NCBI RefSeq assembly: GCF_000425125.1
Contig: NZ_KE384307.1
Span: 982,660-1,046,659 of the forward strand
DNA from: Paenibacillus taiwanensis DSM 18679
GTDB lineage: Bacteria; Bacillota; Bacilli; Paenibacillales; Paenibacillaceae
Length of the DNA stretch: 64,000 bases
Direction of reading: 5' to 3'
The position numbers and the translations under genes are program-made. The notes beneath the pieces were generated by a model. That model saw only the letters and a list, made by a program, of their open reading frames with translations. It was not told where the DNA came from and did no database searches. Shown one piece after another: positions 9,435 to 18,310 of the stretch. Positions within the stretch are counted from its first letter, which is position 1; every line of letters begins with the position of its first letter.

Positions 9435-10124
9435 GTGCGCTCAAAAGTTGGAATTGTTCTTGTTGTGATCATTGTGTTAGGTGTCATTGGCGTATGGTGG
9501 GGATATGAGTATTTGACAAACCGGGAGGTGTCTACTCAGGAATTGGGGGTAGATACTGATTTCTTTGACTTTAGTAAAGTAGATACAACTCAAACGGTCA
9601 ATAATATTGGAACGATTTCTCCAACCCAGTCCGCATCAAAGCAGCATCTTGCTGCTACACCAACACCAAACAGAGACGGGCAGACGGGAGAGCGATCTCA
9701 CGAGCAACATCCGCAGGCGGAAGGTATACAACAACCGTCAAGCGGTGCTGGCAGTGCTCAGGCTTCGTTGTCTGAATCGTCTATTCGGGATCGTTATACC
9801 GATTGGTTTGAGAGTTTGCAGGCGGTAGCCATAGCACGGCTTGATGTACTGGGTAAGAAAGCAAAAGCAGATTATAAGCTGTACAAAGCAGGGAAATCAA
9901 ATCGTTCTCTGGCTGATCTGACTTCGCTTTACATGAGTGCGGCTAAAAAGCTAGAGAAAAACGTTGACAAGTCATTTTATCGTCGGCTGGACAACATGAA
10001 GGCAGAATTGAAGGAACATGGATTTGGAGGCCAACTGGCAGAGGAAGCAGAGGCAGCGTATCGATTAAAAATAGACACCAAAAAGGCACAATTGATGGAC
10101 AAAATTGCTGGTAAGTTAAAATGA
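9435..10124 (+). CDS. Single-pass membrane protein of unknown function at end of polysaccharide operon
   Basis: Not recognised. The protein of about 229 residues has one N-terminal transmembrane helix (VGIVLVVIIVLGVIGVWWGY). A low-complexity Ser/Gln/Thr-rich linker follows, then a Lys- and Ala-rich helical region of about 100 residues (DRYTDWFESLQAVAIARLD onward). GTG 9435 is preferred because AGGTGG at 9421-9426 lies eight bases upstream. An in-frame ATG at 9357 would overlap the flippase gene and has a poorly spaced RBS. Being last before the terminator hairpin suggests a role in assembly or surface retention of the polymer, but this is only context. Confidence 0.6.
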   Translation: MRSKVGIVLVVIIVLGVIGVWWGYEYLTNREVSTQELGVDTDFFDFSKVDTTQTVNNIGTISPTQSASKQHLAATPTPNRDGQTGERSHEQHPQAEGIQQPSSGAGSAQASLSESSIRDRYTDWFESLQAVAIARLDVLGKKAKADYKLYKAGKSNRSLADLTSLYMSAAKKLEKNVDKSFYRRLDNMKAELKEHGFGGQLAEEAEAAYRLKIDTKKAQLMDKIAGKLK

Positions 10125-10168
10125 TCTCCATTGCGCACCTATCTGTGCTTCTTATTTGGTGACAAGAC

Positions 10169-10218
10169 AAACCATATAGAAGAGGGAGGGGAGGCTCTCT
10201 CTTCTATATGGTTTTCAT
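10169..10218 (+). terminator. Terminator hairpin closing the polysaccharide operon
   Basis: A perfect 16-base-pair stem (10169-10184 with 10199-10214) has a 14-base loop and is flanked by AAA and TTT. It lies between the convergent plus-strand operon and the minus-strand gene ending at 10255, so it may act in both directions. Confidence 0.8.
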
Positions 10219-10254
10219 AGTGATGTTCGTTAGCCTGCATTGTCTGCGAACAGG

Positions 10255-10581
10255 TTAATTGTGATACGATTGCGGTTGTACACTGTACCCTGCATTGTAC
10301 CCGTAAGCCGGGTTCGTTGAGTACAGAGGTGTGCTTGCATTGTCGATCTGATTACAGGCTTGCAACACGGCCTGCATTTGCTGGATGGCAGCTTGGTGTC
10401 CTTGCAAAGCGGTTTGTATCACTTGAACAGCTTGTCGTTCTCGCTGTACCAGTTGTTCCAGATGTTGAGCGTTTTGCTGCTCTTGCTGAAGTAAGCGTTG
10501 ATAGTTGCCGCTGGCTTGTTCCGTTTGTTGGATCATTTGTTGAATTGTGCTGCGAATTTGCTGTGTAGACGTATGTGTCAT
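10255..10581 (-). CDS. Gln-rich coiled-coil protein, unknown function
   Basis: Not recognised. The product of 108 residues begins MTHTSTQQIRSTIQQMIQQ. It is almost wholly helical, with very high Gln content and heptad-like spacing (LLQQEQQNAQHLEQLVQRE) up to about residue 80. It ends in a Tyr/Asn/Gly/Gln-rich tail (YGYNAGYSVQPQSYHN). AGGAGGT is seven bases before ATG 10581. The low-complexity tail resembles those of spore-coat-associated small proteins, which is a guess. It lies 92 bases downstream of another small minus-strand gene, probably in the same transcript. Confidence 0.65.
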   Translation of the reverse strand: MTHTSTQQIRSTIQQMIQQTEQASGNYQRLLQQEQQNAQHLEQLVQRERQAVQVIQTALQGHQAAIQQMQAVLQACNQIDNASTPLYSTNPAYGYNAGYSVQPQSYHN

Positions 10582-10673
10582 TTTTCTAACCTCCTGCATG
10601 TAATGTAAGCTGTTGGCATTCCGTATGTAGGATGTGCGTTGCTGTCCATGACTATGCAGCAGATGAGGGAGAT

Positions 10674-10931
10674 TCAATAATACTCCAACTCGTTCGTAAT
10701 TTTAAAATATATTTCCAGCACGTCAGGATGCTTCGTTTCATACGTATAGAGCGCATCTGGATCGTCAATCGGAATCGCAAATTCGACTTCCATCGCCATC
10801 ATTAATTCCTTTAATGCTGCTTCGAGATGTGCTTGATCCACATAATAGGTCGATGCGATTTGTGCAAAGCGTTGTGTGAAAAAGTCCAGTTGACACTGGA
10901 TCATACCGTTCACCATCCATGTATAGTTCAT
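10674..10931 (-). CDS. Small conserved-looking hypothetical protein
   Basis: An 85-residue acidic protein beginning MNYTWMVNGMIQCQLDFF, with predicted helices (AHLEAALKELMMAMEVEF) and an acidic C terminus (EIYFKITNELEYY). No known domain was recognised. A clear RBS is not visible before ATG 10931; internal starts such as the Met at residue 6 or 10 remain possible. It is upstream of, and probably co-transcribed with, the Gln-rich coiled-coil gene. Codon usage and the balanced amino acid composition support a real gene. Confidence 0.55.
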   Translation of the reverse strand: MNYTWMVNGMIQCQLDFFTQRFAQIASTYYVDQAHLEAALKELMMAMEVEFAIPIDDPDALYTYETKHPDVLEIYFKITNELEYY

Positions 10932-11140
10932 TAGTCTAATATGACTACATAATTATATGATCAATGATACATAAATGTCACGTATATTCAACCGCATAAA
11001 ATAGGGACTAGAAGAGTCAGCCTTCAGCATTTTTTGTCTCCAATGTGAAGCCAATAAAGGGTATACTAGTAGAGTGTGATAAATAAGAAACTTGTACTTG
11101 CACTTGCGAATTGACGATACATCACAGAGGGGGAGAGAAG

Positions 11141-12067
11141 TTGGACATTGGAGCCAAGTTATTGATTTTGGATGTGGATACAGGTGTGGATGATGCACTT
11201 GCAATCGCTTACGCTGTTCGCTCGCCTGAGCTTAAGCTGCATGGCATCACGACTTGTTATGGAAATGTTACAGTAAGTGAAGCGGCACGAAACACATTGA
11301 TTGTGCTGGAGAAGCTAGGTGTTTATGATGTTCCTGTGTTTAAAGGTGCCGAGCAGCCCTTGAGACGAAAAAAGGAACATTATGTGAGACACATTCATGG
11401 TGAACATGGCTTAGGTGAAGCAGCGTTATTTGAGCCCCAAAATAAACCCTCTAATCAGCATGCTGTTGATTACCTGATTGAGCAAATTCGGGCCTACCCG
11501 AAACAAATTACACTTGTTATGGTCGGGCCGTTAACGAATTTGGCATTGGCTTTGCAGAAGGCCCCAGAAATAGCGGAGTTGATCGGAGAGTTAATTATTA
11601 TGGGCGGGGCTGTGCGTACTCGCGGTAATGTTACACCTCATGCCGAAGCAAATATTCATTGTGACGTTGATGCGGCGGACGTGCTGTTTAAAGCGAAGTT
11701 ACCGTTAACTGTAGTTGGTCTTGATGTCACGATGGAGACGTTGCTTCCTTTGTCTGCTGTTCAGCAGTGGAGGCAGAAAAATCCAGATATTGGCGGGTAT
11801 TTTGCAGATATTACTGAATTCTATATTCGTTTCTACGAGACACGTTATCCTGGCAGCGGCGGCTGTGCGTTGCATGATCCGCTGGCAGTAGGTGTGGCGA
11901 TTGATGCTAGTTTTGTGAAGCGTATGCCTCTACATGTTGCTATTGATACGACAGGCGAAGAAGTGGGCAGAACAAGAGAGTTACATGAAGGGGAAGCCAC
12001 GTGTGAAGTGTGCTTGGAAGTGGATGCTGAGCGATTCCTGACCCATTTTTTGAGCCGCGTCATCTAG
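11141..12067 (+). CDS. Inosine/uridine-preferring nucleoside hydrolase
   Basis: A 308-residue protein of the IunH/RihA-C family, which hydrolyses the N-glycosidic bond of ribonucleosides for base salvage. The calcium-binding DVDTGVDDALA block lies near residue 10, followed by GPLTNLALAL, GGAVRTRGNVTP and a C-terminal CALHDPLAVG with the catalytic-region His-Asp. AGAGGGGGAGA ends five bases before TTG 11141, which is chosen over the in-frame TTG at 11111. The gene stands alone and is followed by its own terminator. Confidence 0.9.
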   Translation: MDIGAKLLILDVDTGVDDALAIAYAVRSPELKLHGITTCYGNVTVSEAARNTLIVLEKLGVYDVPVFKGAEQPLRRKKEHYVRHIHGEHGLGEAALFEPQNKPSNQHAVDYLIEQIRAYPKQITLVMVGPLTNLALALQKAPEIAELIGELIIMGGAVRTRGNVTPHAEANIHCDVDAADVLFKAKLPLTVVGLDVTMETLLPLSAVQQWRQKNPDIGGYFADITEFYIRFYETRYPGSGGCALHDPLAVGVAIDASFVKRMPLHVAIDTTGEEVGRTRELHEGEATCEVCLEVDAERFLTHFLSRVI

Positions 12068-12133
12068 CTAAAAATCGAATAGCATGTGAGCTGATGGAAG
12101 CGTTATATGTTCTGCAAGCTCAGTCGGAACAGC

Positions 12134-12169
12134 AAAAACTCTGCGTTATAGAAATAACGCGGAGTTTTT
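12134..12169 (+). terminator. Intrinsic terminator after nucleoside hydrolase
   Basis: A stem AACTCTGCGTTAT / ATAACGCGGAGTT with an AGAA loop is followed by a short T run. It begins 66 bases after the nucleoside hydrolase stop. Confidence 0.85.
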
Positions 12170-12445
12170 GTCATGCATACAATGACAAGCACAGCGTGCG
12201 CAGTTGTAGTATGTAAAGGCTATGAAAAAAATATTATATTTTACTTAAATGCGTCGAGTCAGGTCAATAGAAATATTTGTCGTTTTCGTAAATAGGATGA
12301 TGCTAGCATTTAGAAACAGCGCTGTTATCACATTTTTGGCTGCACAATCTAATTGGTTGATAAAGTTTCCAATTATTATATCTTGTTCCTAATCATTTTC
12401 AAAGGCATGATGTCTATGAAACTTGTATACGGAAGGAGATTAAAC
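12170..12445 (+). other. Upstream region of the GH18-SLH gene
   Basis: About 280 bases without a convincing ORF. A weak sigma-A-like pair TTGGTT (12354-12359) and TATATC (12377-12382), spaced by 17 bases, could drive the next gene. GGAAGGAG at 12431-12438 is its RBS. Nothing else stands out. Confidence 0.35.
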
Positions 12446-14047
12446 ATGCGTTGGAATTCATACATAAAAGGAACGATCTTAGGTGTATCTTTGTTAACGT
12501 TAACGCTCACTAGCATCCCGACACTAGCTGCCGCAGAGCGGTATGCGATGTCGTATCTTTATTTTGGCAATCCGAGTAATTATGTACAGGCAGTTAATCA
12601 CACAAAAGGTAGTTTGGATATGGTATCGCCAAGCTATTTTGACCTTCGTGAAGACGGCTCTCTTTTACTGACGGAAGCGCTTGATCCGGCCTTTATTAAG
12701 GAGATGCACAATAAAGGGATGAAGGTAGTTCCATTTCTAAGCAATCATTGGGATCGTAATAAAGGGATTGCGGCTTTGAACAATCGAAATGCATTAGTCA
12801 AGCAAATTGCTGCGGCAATTGAAAAATACAATTTGGATGGTGTTAACGTTGACATTGAAAATGTAACAGACAAACAACGTGATGACCAGACGCAGTTGGT
12901 TAAAATGCTGCGTGAGACGATACCCGCCCACAAAGAAGTATCGGTAGCTGTGGCAGCCAATCCGCATGGATGGACGACAGGTTGGCATGGCTCCTATGAT
13001 TATGCGGCCTTGTCGAAAGTAAGCGACTACTTAATGATTATGGCTTATGACGAAAGTTATCAAGGCAGCGAGCCTGGACCTGTGGCGGGTCTTCCATTTG
13101 TAGAACAATCGATCCAATACGCGCTAAAATACGCTCCAAGCCATAAGCTGGTACTGGGAATTCCGTTTTATGGTCGATATTGGAAGTCTGATGGAACGAT
13201 GAAGGGGAATGCAGCACAGAATTATCGAGTTCGTAAACTGTTACAGGATTACAATGGCAAAACTTATTATGATACGGCGGAACAGTCTCCTAAGGGTATA
13301 TTTACGATTAAGTCAGGGGATACGCTGCCGAATGTTCATGGAACAACATTAAAACCAGGATCTTATACGGTATGGTTTGAAAATGAACAATCTATTCAAG
13401 CGAAACTAAATCTTGTAAATAAGTACAACTTAAAAGGGGCAGGAAATTGGAGCCTGACAGAGGAAGCAGATGGTACATGGGATTATTATAGTGCCTGGCT
13501 CAACGGCTCATCATTTAACGATACAGCAGGACACTGGGCGAGCGCTCATATTCATGCTGTGAGCGAACGTGGCTGGATGACGGGAATCGCTGCACGAACG
13601 TTTGCGCCAGAACAACGATTGACACGCGCGCAATCAGCTTCCATCGTGGCGCGTATGCTCCATTTGCAGCCGCAAACGACAGATTCCCTGTTTTGGGATG
13701 TGCCATCTCGTCATTGGGCTGCAAATGACATTCGTATGGCACAGCAGGCTGGAATTATGATGGGCCGGACGGATGGCAGCTTCGGGCCGGATGAAACGAT
13801 AACACGTGAAGAATTGACCGTGCTGCTGGCGCGAGTGCTACAGGCAGCTCCATCCAAGCCAGTCGTTAGTTCCTTTGTGGACGTGAGTAGTGACAGATGG
13901 TCGGCAGCCGCTATTGCAGTGTTGGCGGAAAATGGAATTGTTAACGGCTATCAAGAGGGTACTTTCCGCCCCTTGCAGGCGGTCACTCGTGCTGAGATGG
14001 CCAAGATGCTGGATCTTGCAGCTCCGATGTTAAATGAACGGTTTTAA
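12446..14047 (+). CDS. Glycoside hydrolase family 18 protein with three SLH domains
   Basis: A 533-residue secreted protein. A signal peptide (about residues 1-29, ending LAAAE) precedes a GH18 barrel of the spore-germination/YaaH type. The barrel carries DGVNVDIEN with catalytic Glu138, followed by YLMIMAYDE and the LVLGIPFYGRYW strand. From about residue 352 there are three SLH domains (FNDTAGHWASAHIHAV, VPSRHWAANDIRMA, VSSDRWSAAAIAVL). These bind secondary cell-wall polymer and anchor the enzyme at the surface. GGAAGGAG is eight bases before ATG 12446; more upstream Met codons lack an RBS. It probably cleaves GlcNAc- or MurNAc-containing glycans in the wall. Confidence 0.9.
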   Translation: MRWNSYIKGTILGVSLLTLTLTSIPTLAAAERYAMSYLYFGNPSNYVQAVNHTKGSLDMVSPSYFDLREDGSLLLTEALDPAFIKEMHNKGMKVVPFLSNHWDRNKGIAALNNRNALVKQIAAAIEKYNLDGVNVDIENVTDKQRDDQTQLVKMLRETIPAHKEVSVAVAANPHGWTTGWHGSYDYAALSKVSDYLMIMAYDESYQGSEPGPVAGLPFVEQSIQYALKYAPSHKLVLGIPFYGRYWKSDGTMKGNAAQNYRVRKLLQDYNGKTYYDTAEQSPKGIFTIKSGDTLPNVHGTTLKPGSYTVWFENEQSIQAKLNLVNKYNLKGAGNWSLTEEADGTWDYYSAWLNGSSFNDTAGHWASAHIHAVSERGWMTGIAARTFAPEQRLTRAQSASIVARMLHLQPQTTDSLFWDVPSRHWAANDIRMAQQAGIMMGRTDGSFGPDETITREELTVLLARVLQAAPSKPVVSSFVDVSSDRWSAAAIAVLAENGIVNGYQEGTFRPLQAVTRAEMAKMLDLAAPMLNERF

Positions 14048-14112
14048 ATTGTTCATTTGTCTCTGTTCGTCTTCGTTGCATTTTGTTTTAACTTCATATT
14101 AAACAAACGAAT

Positions 14113-14159
14113 AATCCCCTCTGTAGAGACGATAAGGATCGTCTCTACAGAGGGGATTT
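14113..14159. terminator. Bidirectional terminator hairpin
   Basis: A nearly perfect stem of about 21 base pairs (CCCCTCTGTAGAGACGAT and its complement) has a very small loop. It lies between the convergent GH18-SLH gene and the minus-strand zinc-binding gene and should serve both. Confidence 0.8.
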
Positions 14160-14180
14160 CGTATGTCTGGAAAGGAGAGA

Positions 14181-14441
14181 TTACTCTTCTTTCCAGTCTT
14201 CTTTACTTAATTGCTCGTCAATTACATCTACAAAGCGGTTAAAGCAATTACAATAGAAGTCTTTGCGGCAAATTGGGCATGGCATCGTCAACAGACGGTT
14301 AATCATTTTCTTGCCATTGTTGTCAAACAAACGAAGCTGTGTTCCGTCATGAAGGGTAAGAACCAACTGAGACAAATTCGTCTCGGGATTATGGTCTGAC
14401 AACTGTGCTCTCTTTACAATTGGTTGATAGGACATCTTCAT
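14181..14441 (-). CDS. Small protein with CPxC...CxC putative zinc site
   Basis: An 86-residue protein starting MKMSYQPIVKRAQ, with AGGTGA before ATG 14441. The middle is beta-rich (LVLTLHDGTQLRLFDN). The distal part has four cysteines in CPICRKDFYCNC, a plausible metal-binding knuckle, then an acidic tail. No named family was recognised. Compact small zinc-binding proteins like this are often conserved in Bacillales. Nothing nearby indicates a partner. Confidence 0.65.
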   Translation of the reverse strand: MKMSYQPIVKRAQLSDHNPETNLSQLVLTLHDGTQLRLFDNNGKKMINRLLTMPCPICRKDFYCNCFNRFVDVIDEQLSKEDWKEE

Positions 14442-14620
14442 TATCACCTGCACTCTACTTTTTTGCGTACTTATCATCTTAGGGGAATTGCGGATGCTTG
14501 TCAATTGGCAAGCAATCATCGCCATTGTACGCATGATTATTGTTACATTTGGTACATATTAAGAACAGCACAACGCATCATATATTATAACCCAAAACAG
14601 GGCTGAATGGAGGGGCAGAA

Positions 14621-15505
14621 ATGAGCGATTTAAAAAACATGGTAAAAGGCGTTATTGCGCAAAATAAGGTTCAAAGCAAGGTCTGGTTTCTGTTAAAGGT
14701 CGGTACAGGAGTGCTAGCTATCATTATTGCGCTGATGGCTTGTGTGCCTAAGATAGTAGCGGCAGATGAAGTGCTTGTGCATAAAAAGGTGAATTTGCAA
14801 CAGGTATCTAGCTTGTCGCCTGTTCAAGAAAAGAAGAAATCGGTAGCTATAGTTATTGATGATTTTGGCAATAAGATGAAAGGGACCGAGCTGATGCTAA
14901 AGCTGCCGGTTCATATTACGGTAGCAGTTATGCCCTTTTTGCAAACCTCAGTTGCAGATGCGGTGCTTGCCCATCAGATGGGACATGAGGTGATCGTACA
15001 TATGCCGATGGAGCCGAAGTCGGGGAAAGCAAGCTGGCTCGGACCAGGTGCTATTTTGGCATCCCAATCGGATGAGGAGATCGAGAAAAGGATCCGTGCG
15101 GCCATTGATGCTGTTCCGCATGCGGTCGGGATGAATAATCACATGGGCTCCAAAATAACGGGAGACAAACGTATAATGCGAGTTGTACTGCGTGTTATTA
15201 AGGAGAAGGGGATGTATTTTCTGGACAGCAAGACAAATTATCGCTCCGTTATCGAGGAAGTTGCGAACGAAATAGGTGTTCCTGTTGTGAACAATCAAAT
15301 ATTTTTGGATGACGTTTATTCTGAGGCACATGTCACCAAGCAATTTAGTAAAGTGCTGGAGCAGCTTAAATCTAGCAAGGCCTGCATCACGATCGGTCAC
15401 GTTGGAGCGGGTGGACTAAAGACGGCTGCCGTCCTTCATCGTCAAGTTCCCCAAGTGATGAAGGACGTACAGTTCGTCCGTATTTCTGAATTAGTAAAAA
15501 AGTAA
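14621..15505 (+). CDS. Divergent polysaccharide deacetylase family protein (YibQ-like)
   Basis: A 294-residue exported or membrane-anchored protein. An N-terminal hydrophobic segment lies around residues 22-45 (VGTGVLAIIIALMACVPKIV). A deacetylase-like NodB-fold domain begins VAIVIDDFGNKMKGTEL and contains VAVMPF, HEVIVHMPMEP, GMNNHMGS and a C-terminal ITIGHVGAGG. The family relates to polysaccharide deacetylases, but its true substrate is poorly defined. GGAGGGG is six bases before ATG 14621. It is a monocistronic gene convergent with the amidase gene. Confidence 0.85.
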   Translation: MSDLKNMVKGVIAQNKVQSKVWFLLKVGTGVLAIIIALMACVPKIVAADEVLVHKKVNLQQVSSLSPVQEKKKSVAIVIDDFGNKMKGTELMLKLPVHITVAVMPFLQTSVADAVLAHQMGHEVIVHMPMEPKSGKASWLGPGAILASQSDEEIEKRIRAAIDAVPHAVGMNNHMGSKITGDKRIMRVVLRVIKEKGMYFLDSKTNYRSVIEEVANEIGVPVVNNQIFLDDVYSEAHVTKQFSKVLEQLKSSKACITIGHVGAGGLKTAAVLHRQVPQVMKDVQFVRISELVKK

Positions 15506-15568
15506 GAACCAGGCGGTGGCTTATTGCAGGAATGTGGCATACAAGTAATAGCCACTAACCCCTGTCAA

Positions 15569-16375
15569 TTATGAAAAAGTGGCGTAATACTGGATAATGG
15601 CATCACAAATTCGTTGTGCGATAGCAGATTGGCCTGCGCTGCTTGTGAGCAGCAACCGATCTTGTTCATTGCTAATAAATCCAGTTTCTACAATTACTGC
15701 GGGCTGCTGCACTTTACGCAGCAAATAATACTTATTTCCGGCTTCGGGAAGCATAACTTTTTGAAATAAGGGATTTAGCTGCTGCTGGATCAAAGTAGCA
15801 AGCAGCCTGCTCCGCCCTTCTTCTTGATGTAATACAATAGGCCCGCGTGCAGCCTGGTTTTTGCCCCAATTGACGTGCAGGCTCACATAAATGGAGACGG
15901 GTACCTCTTCGCTTAGCTGGCGTCGCTGCGCTAAGTCCTTCCGATGTCTTGAGCGTGTAACTGACCAGCGATTATCATCACTTAAAGCGTAGTCTCCCGT
16001 TCGATTTAAGACAGCTGGAATGTTTTTGCTTTTTAACAACAAATACAACTTTTGAGCGATGGCCAAGTTAATATCTTTTTCCAAAACGTTCTCATGAACA
16101 GTTCCACCGTCAATCCCCCCGTGACCAGCATCAATAAGCACAAAGGGGTGAGGAAATACATGAGTAATATGCTGATGGGCTTCGTCGGTATCAAAACTTG
16201 CTTGTTGTTCATTTGTCATGTGATTCATAAAAGTTGGCGACTGGGCGTCGTAGGCGCCGACAGCAGAGGCCATAGAAGCCGCAGAAGTTGCCAAAGCTAC
16301 AGAAGCCACAAATAGGGCATTAACACTGAACAGGACAGTAATGCAGGTTAAAACAAATGTCTGGGGGTAACGCAT
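15569..16375 (-). CDS. N-acetylmuramoyl-L-alanine amidase, Amidase_3 (CwlD-like)
   Basis: A 268-residue protein with an N-terminal signal anchor (FVLTCITVLFSVNALFVA) and a single zinc amidase domain. VLIDAGHGGIDGG gives the first zinc His, VLEKDINL the metal-binding Glu, SLHVNWG the second His, and VETGFISNEQD the catalytic Glu. The size and lone catalytic domain resemble CwlD, which removes stem peptides to make muramic-delta-lactam in spore cortex; other sporulation amidases are possible. AAGAGGT is about eight bases before ATG 16375. A GTG at 16396 is a weaker alternative. It is divergent from yqzE. Confidence 0.85.
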   Translation of the reverse strand: MRYPQTFVLTCITVLFSVNALFVASVALATSAASMASAVGAYDAQSPTFMNHMTNEQQASFDTDEAHQHITHVFPHPFVLIDAGHGGIDGGTVHENVLEKDINLAIAQKLYLLLKSKNIPAVLNRTGDYALSDDNRWSVTRSRHRKDLAQRRQLSEEVPVSIYVSLHVNWGKNQAARGPIVLHQEEGRSRLLATLIQQQLNPLFQKVMLPEAGNKYYLLRKVQQPAVIVETGFISNEQDRLLLTSSAGQSAIAQRICDAIIQYYATFS

Positions 16376-16566
16376 GGAACATGACCTCTTTTCCACATAA
16401 CCTTGTCTTGGGCGTTATGTCGTATCGTGCACGAATAAGAATTAAGCCATACCCAGCGTATATTGGAAACAAGGTTTTTTGGTTGAATGACGTAATCACG
16501 TTTAAAATAGGAGAGGAAAGCTCACACTAGAAGCAAAAGAAGTCATTCGGATTCGGAGGAATGTAC

Positions 16567-16842
16567 ATGTCAAAGCGTGATGACTTGATTAAGTATATTA
16601 CACAACGCGTAGTGACCTATATCGATGAGCCCAAGGAACAACGGAGCGAGCGCAGGCTTGAACGCAAGCACCAACAGCGAGAGCATTGGTTAGTACGTTG
16701 GTTCGGATTATTGCCATTTAGTATGAAGATGATGGCTGGAGACTGGAGGCATGCGGGACAACCCTTCGTGAAGCGGATTACAAAAGTTGTGGAGCGAATC
16801 CGTCGTACTGGCAAATGGGGAAAGGGAAAAACGTTGTCATGA
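16567..16842 (+). CDS. yqzE: YqzE family protein
   Basis: A 91-residue basic protein beginning MSKRDDLIKYITQRVV. It continues with a charged Arg/Glu/Lys helix and then WFGLLPFSMKMM, the hallmark block of the small YqzE family. The role is unknown; in Bacillus subtilis yqzE lies just after the comG operon and near yqhG/yqhH. Here yqhG and yqhH also lie just downstream on the other strand, but no comG genes are visible. GGAGG at 16555-16559 is seven bases before ATG 16567; the in-frame ATG 16561 is too close to it. Confidence 0.8.
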   Translation: MSKRDDLIKYITQRVVTYIDEPKEQRSERRLERKHQQREHWLVRWFGLLPFSMKMMAGDWRHAGQPFVKRITKVVERIRRTGKWGKGKTLS

Positions 16843-16880
16843 ATTGGAACATCAGTAACAGAAATATTATGAACAGGTAA

Positions 16881-16918
16881 AGGCATGCTCCGTATAAATA
16901 AGGGGCACGCCTTTTTTT
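16881..16918 (+). terminator. Intrinsic terminator after yqzE
   Basis: An imperfect 11-base-pair stem (AGGCATGCTCC with GGGGCACGCCT, one mismatch and one wobble) is followed by seven T residues. Confidence 0.8.
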
Positions 16919-16947
16919 GATACGATTAAAAGTTTGGGGGGCAAGTG

Positions 16948-18072
16948 TTACTGAACAGGTGTAATATAACCAGTTGTTAATGCTAATGGCTCTGCAATGA
17001 AGCGGATACAAGCTGCTCCAGAAGAGGATACTGCCGCATAGGAAGCGGCAAATGTCTGGCCATCTGTCCATCCCTGCTTGCCGACCAGTGCATAAGGCAG
17101 ATTTATCGTTCCGCTGTTGTAGGGGCGTGACTGAACGTAGATCCAAGGAGAAGTTTGTAGATCAGGGTTCCAATGATTGAGCCACTCTAATGCTTTTTTT
17201 CCGTTTAATTGCTGTTTTCCGTTCATCCATTGAATATTGTCGTAAGGGTCAAAATTGGATTTGATTACGACCGGATCGTCTGGCGTTAGCCTTGGATTGG
17301 ATATAACTCCAGTCCATGTGCCAAGGTTTTCTGAGCGTGCTGATAACGCCGCAGATGTGACTTGCAGACGGGGGGAGTTTTTAAACCGACTAAATGACTG
17401 CTCAAATGGAGTCATTTCTAACTCCTCTGGTAGCTGCTCGCCAGTTTCTGCATCCAGAAGCACGCTTTCCTTGCCGTTATGTACGCGCCACATGGCGATC
17501 AAAGGCGGAGCATATAACGGGCTGATTTCCAGTTTGTCGCCCTCCCAGCCTAGTGTATGAATCGCTTCCGATAGAACGGTTTGATCATAGGGGAGTCGAG
17601 CGCCTACTCCATACTCAGTTAACAAGTAATCGTTGTCTGGTGTTGCATAAATGATCAAATATCCCACCGTTTTGTTAGATGAACTTAACACATTTACTAG
17701 CCAGCCATGCGTGCCTGGCCCAAGCGGCTGTACATCGGTCTTAGCAAGCTTCCACGAAGAGAACGGCTGATGCTGTGACAGTCTTTGCACGGTCTGCTCA
17801 ATGGTCTCCTGTAAAGAAAGACGGGGAGCAATTCGATATTGTGTCGCGGCGGGGATGTTCGCAGGCTTTTGATGTCGTATGGTGAAAGTTCCGTCGCGTA
17901 ATTGGTTGGGAATGCTGGCTTGGTGTGACGTCGGTAGGTTAAGTTCAATGCGGGCCGGTAGTTGTATGGACTCCGAGCCCGTCACGATGACATATGATAA
18001 TCCTGCGGATACAACAGCAGTTATCGCCGCAGCACATGTTAAGCGAACGAAGTGGTTCCACCAATGGTTCAT
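16948..18072 (-). CDS. Membrane-anchored protein of unknown function
   Basis: Not recognised. A 374-residue protein with one N-terminal transmembrane segment (LTCAAAITAVVSAGLSYVIV). The extracytoplasmic part contains a stretch resembling PepSY/YcdB-like beta structure (HGWLVNVLSSSNKTVGYLII, LLTEYGVGARLPY, LLDAETGEQLPEE). AGGTG lies about eight bases before ATG 18072. The gene is separated from yqhG by 238 bases, so it is probably expressed separately. Context suggests a cell-envelope protein; no catalytic motif was seen. Confidence 0.6.
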   Translation of the reverse strand: MNHWWNHFVRLTCAAAITAVVSAGLSYVIVTGSESIQLPARIELNLPTSHQASIPNQLRDGTFTIRHQKPANIPAATQYRIAPRLSLQETIEQTVQRLSQHQPFSSWKLAKTDVQPLGPGTHGWLVNVLSSSNKTVGYLIIYATPDNDYLLTEYGVGARLPYDQTVLSEAIHTLGWEGDKLEISPLYAPPLIAMWRVHNGKESVLLDAETGEQLPEELEMTPFEQSFSRFKNSPRLQVTSAALSARSENLGTWTGVISNPRLTPDDPVVIKSNFDPYDNIQWMNGKQQLNGKKALEWLNHWNPDLQTSPWIYVQSRPYNSGTINLPYALVGKQGWTDGQTFAASYAAVSSSGAACIRFIAEPLALTTGYITPVQ

Positions 18073-18310
18073 GTTCAAGCACCTCATTTCTTGGCAACCT
18101 AATAGAATATTAATGGTTTACCCTATTTATGCTAACTTAACACCATTTTATCGAAGCTATTTTTAAAAGACTGTCGCTTTAAGGCCAATATACAGCTTGT
18201 TTTAGCAACTATTTTTGCCGTTCTGTGGCGGTTCAAGGCAATTGGTTATGAAAGCCAGATCGTGCGAAACGAGAACTGTCGCATTATGCGAGCATAGTGA
18301 AAAAAACGGC

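Noticed and set aside
12541..14040. SLH and other protein repeats as CRISPR-like repeats
   Set aside because: The repeats are in-frame protein domains of about 50-60 codons with divergent DNA; no short regularly spaced repeats occur anywhere in the window.
16376..16566. Search for comGF/comGG remnants upstream of yqzE
   Set aside because: Only a divergent promoter region is present; no pilin-like coding remnant was found.
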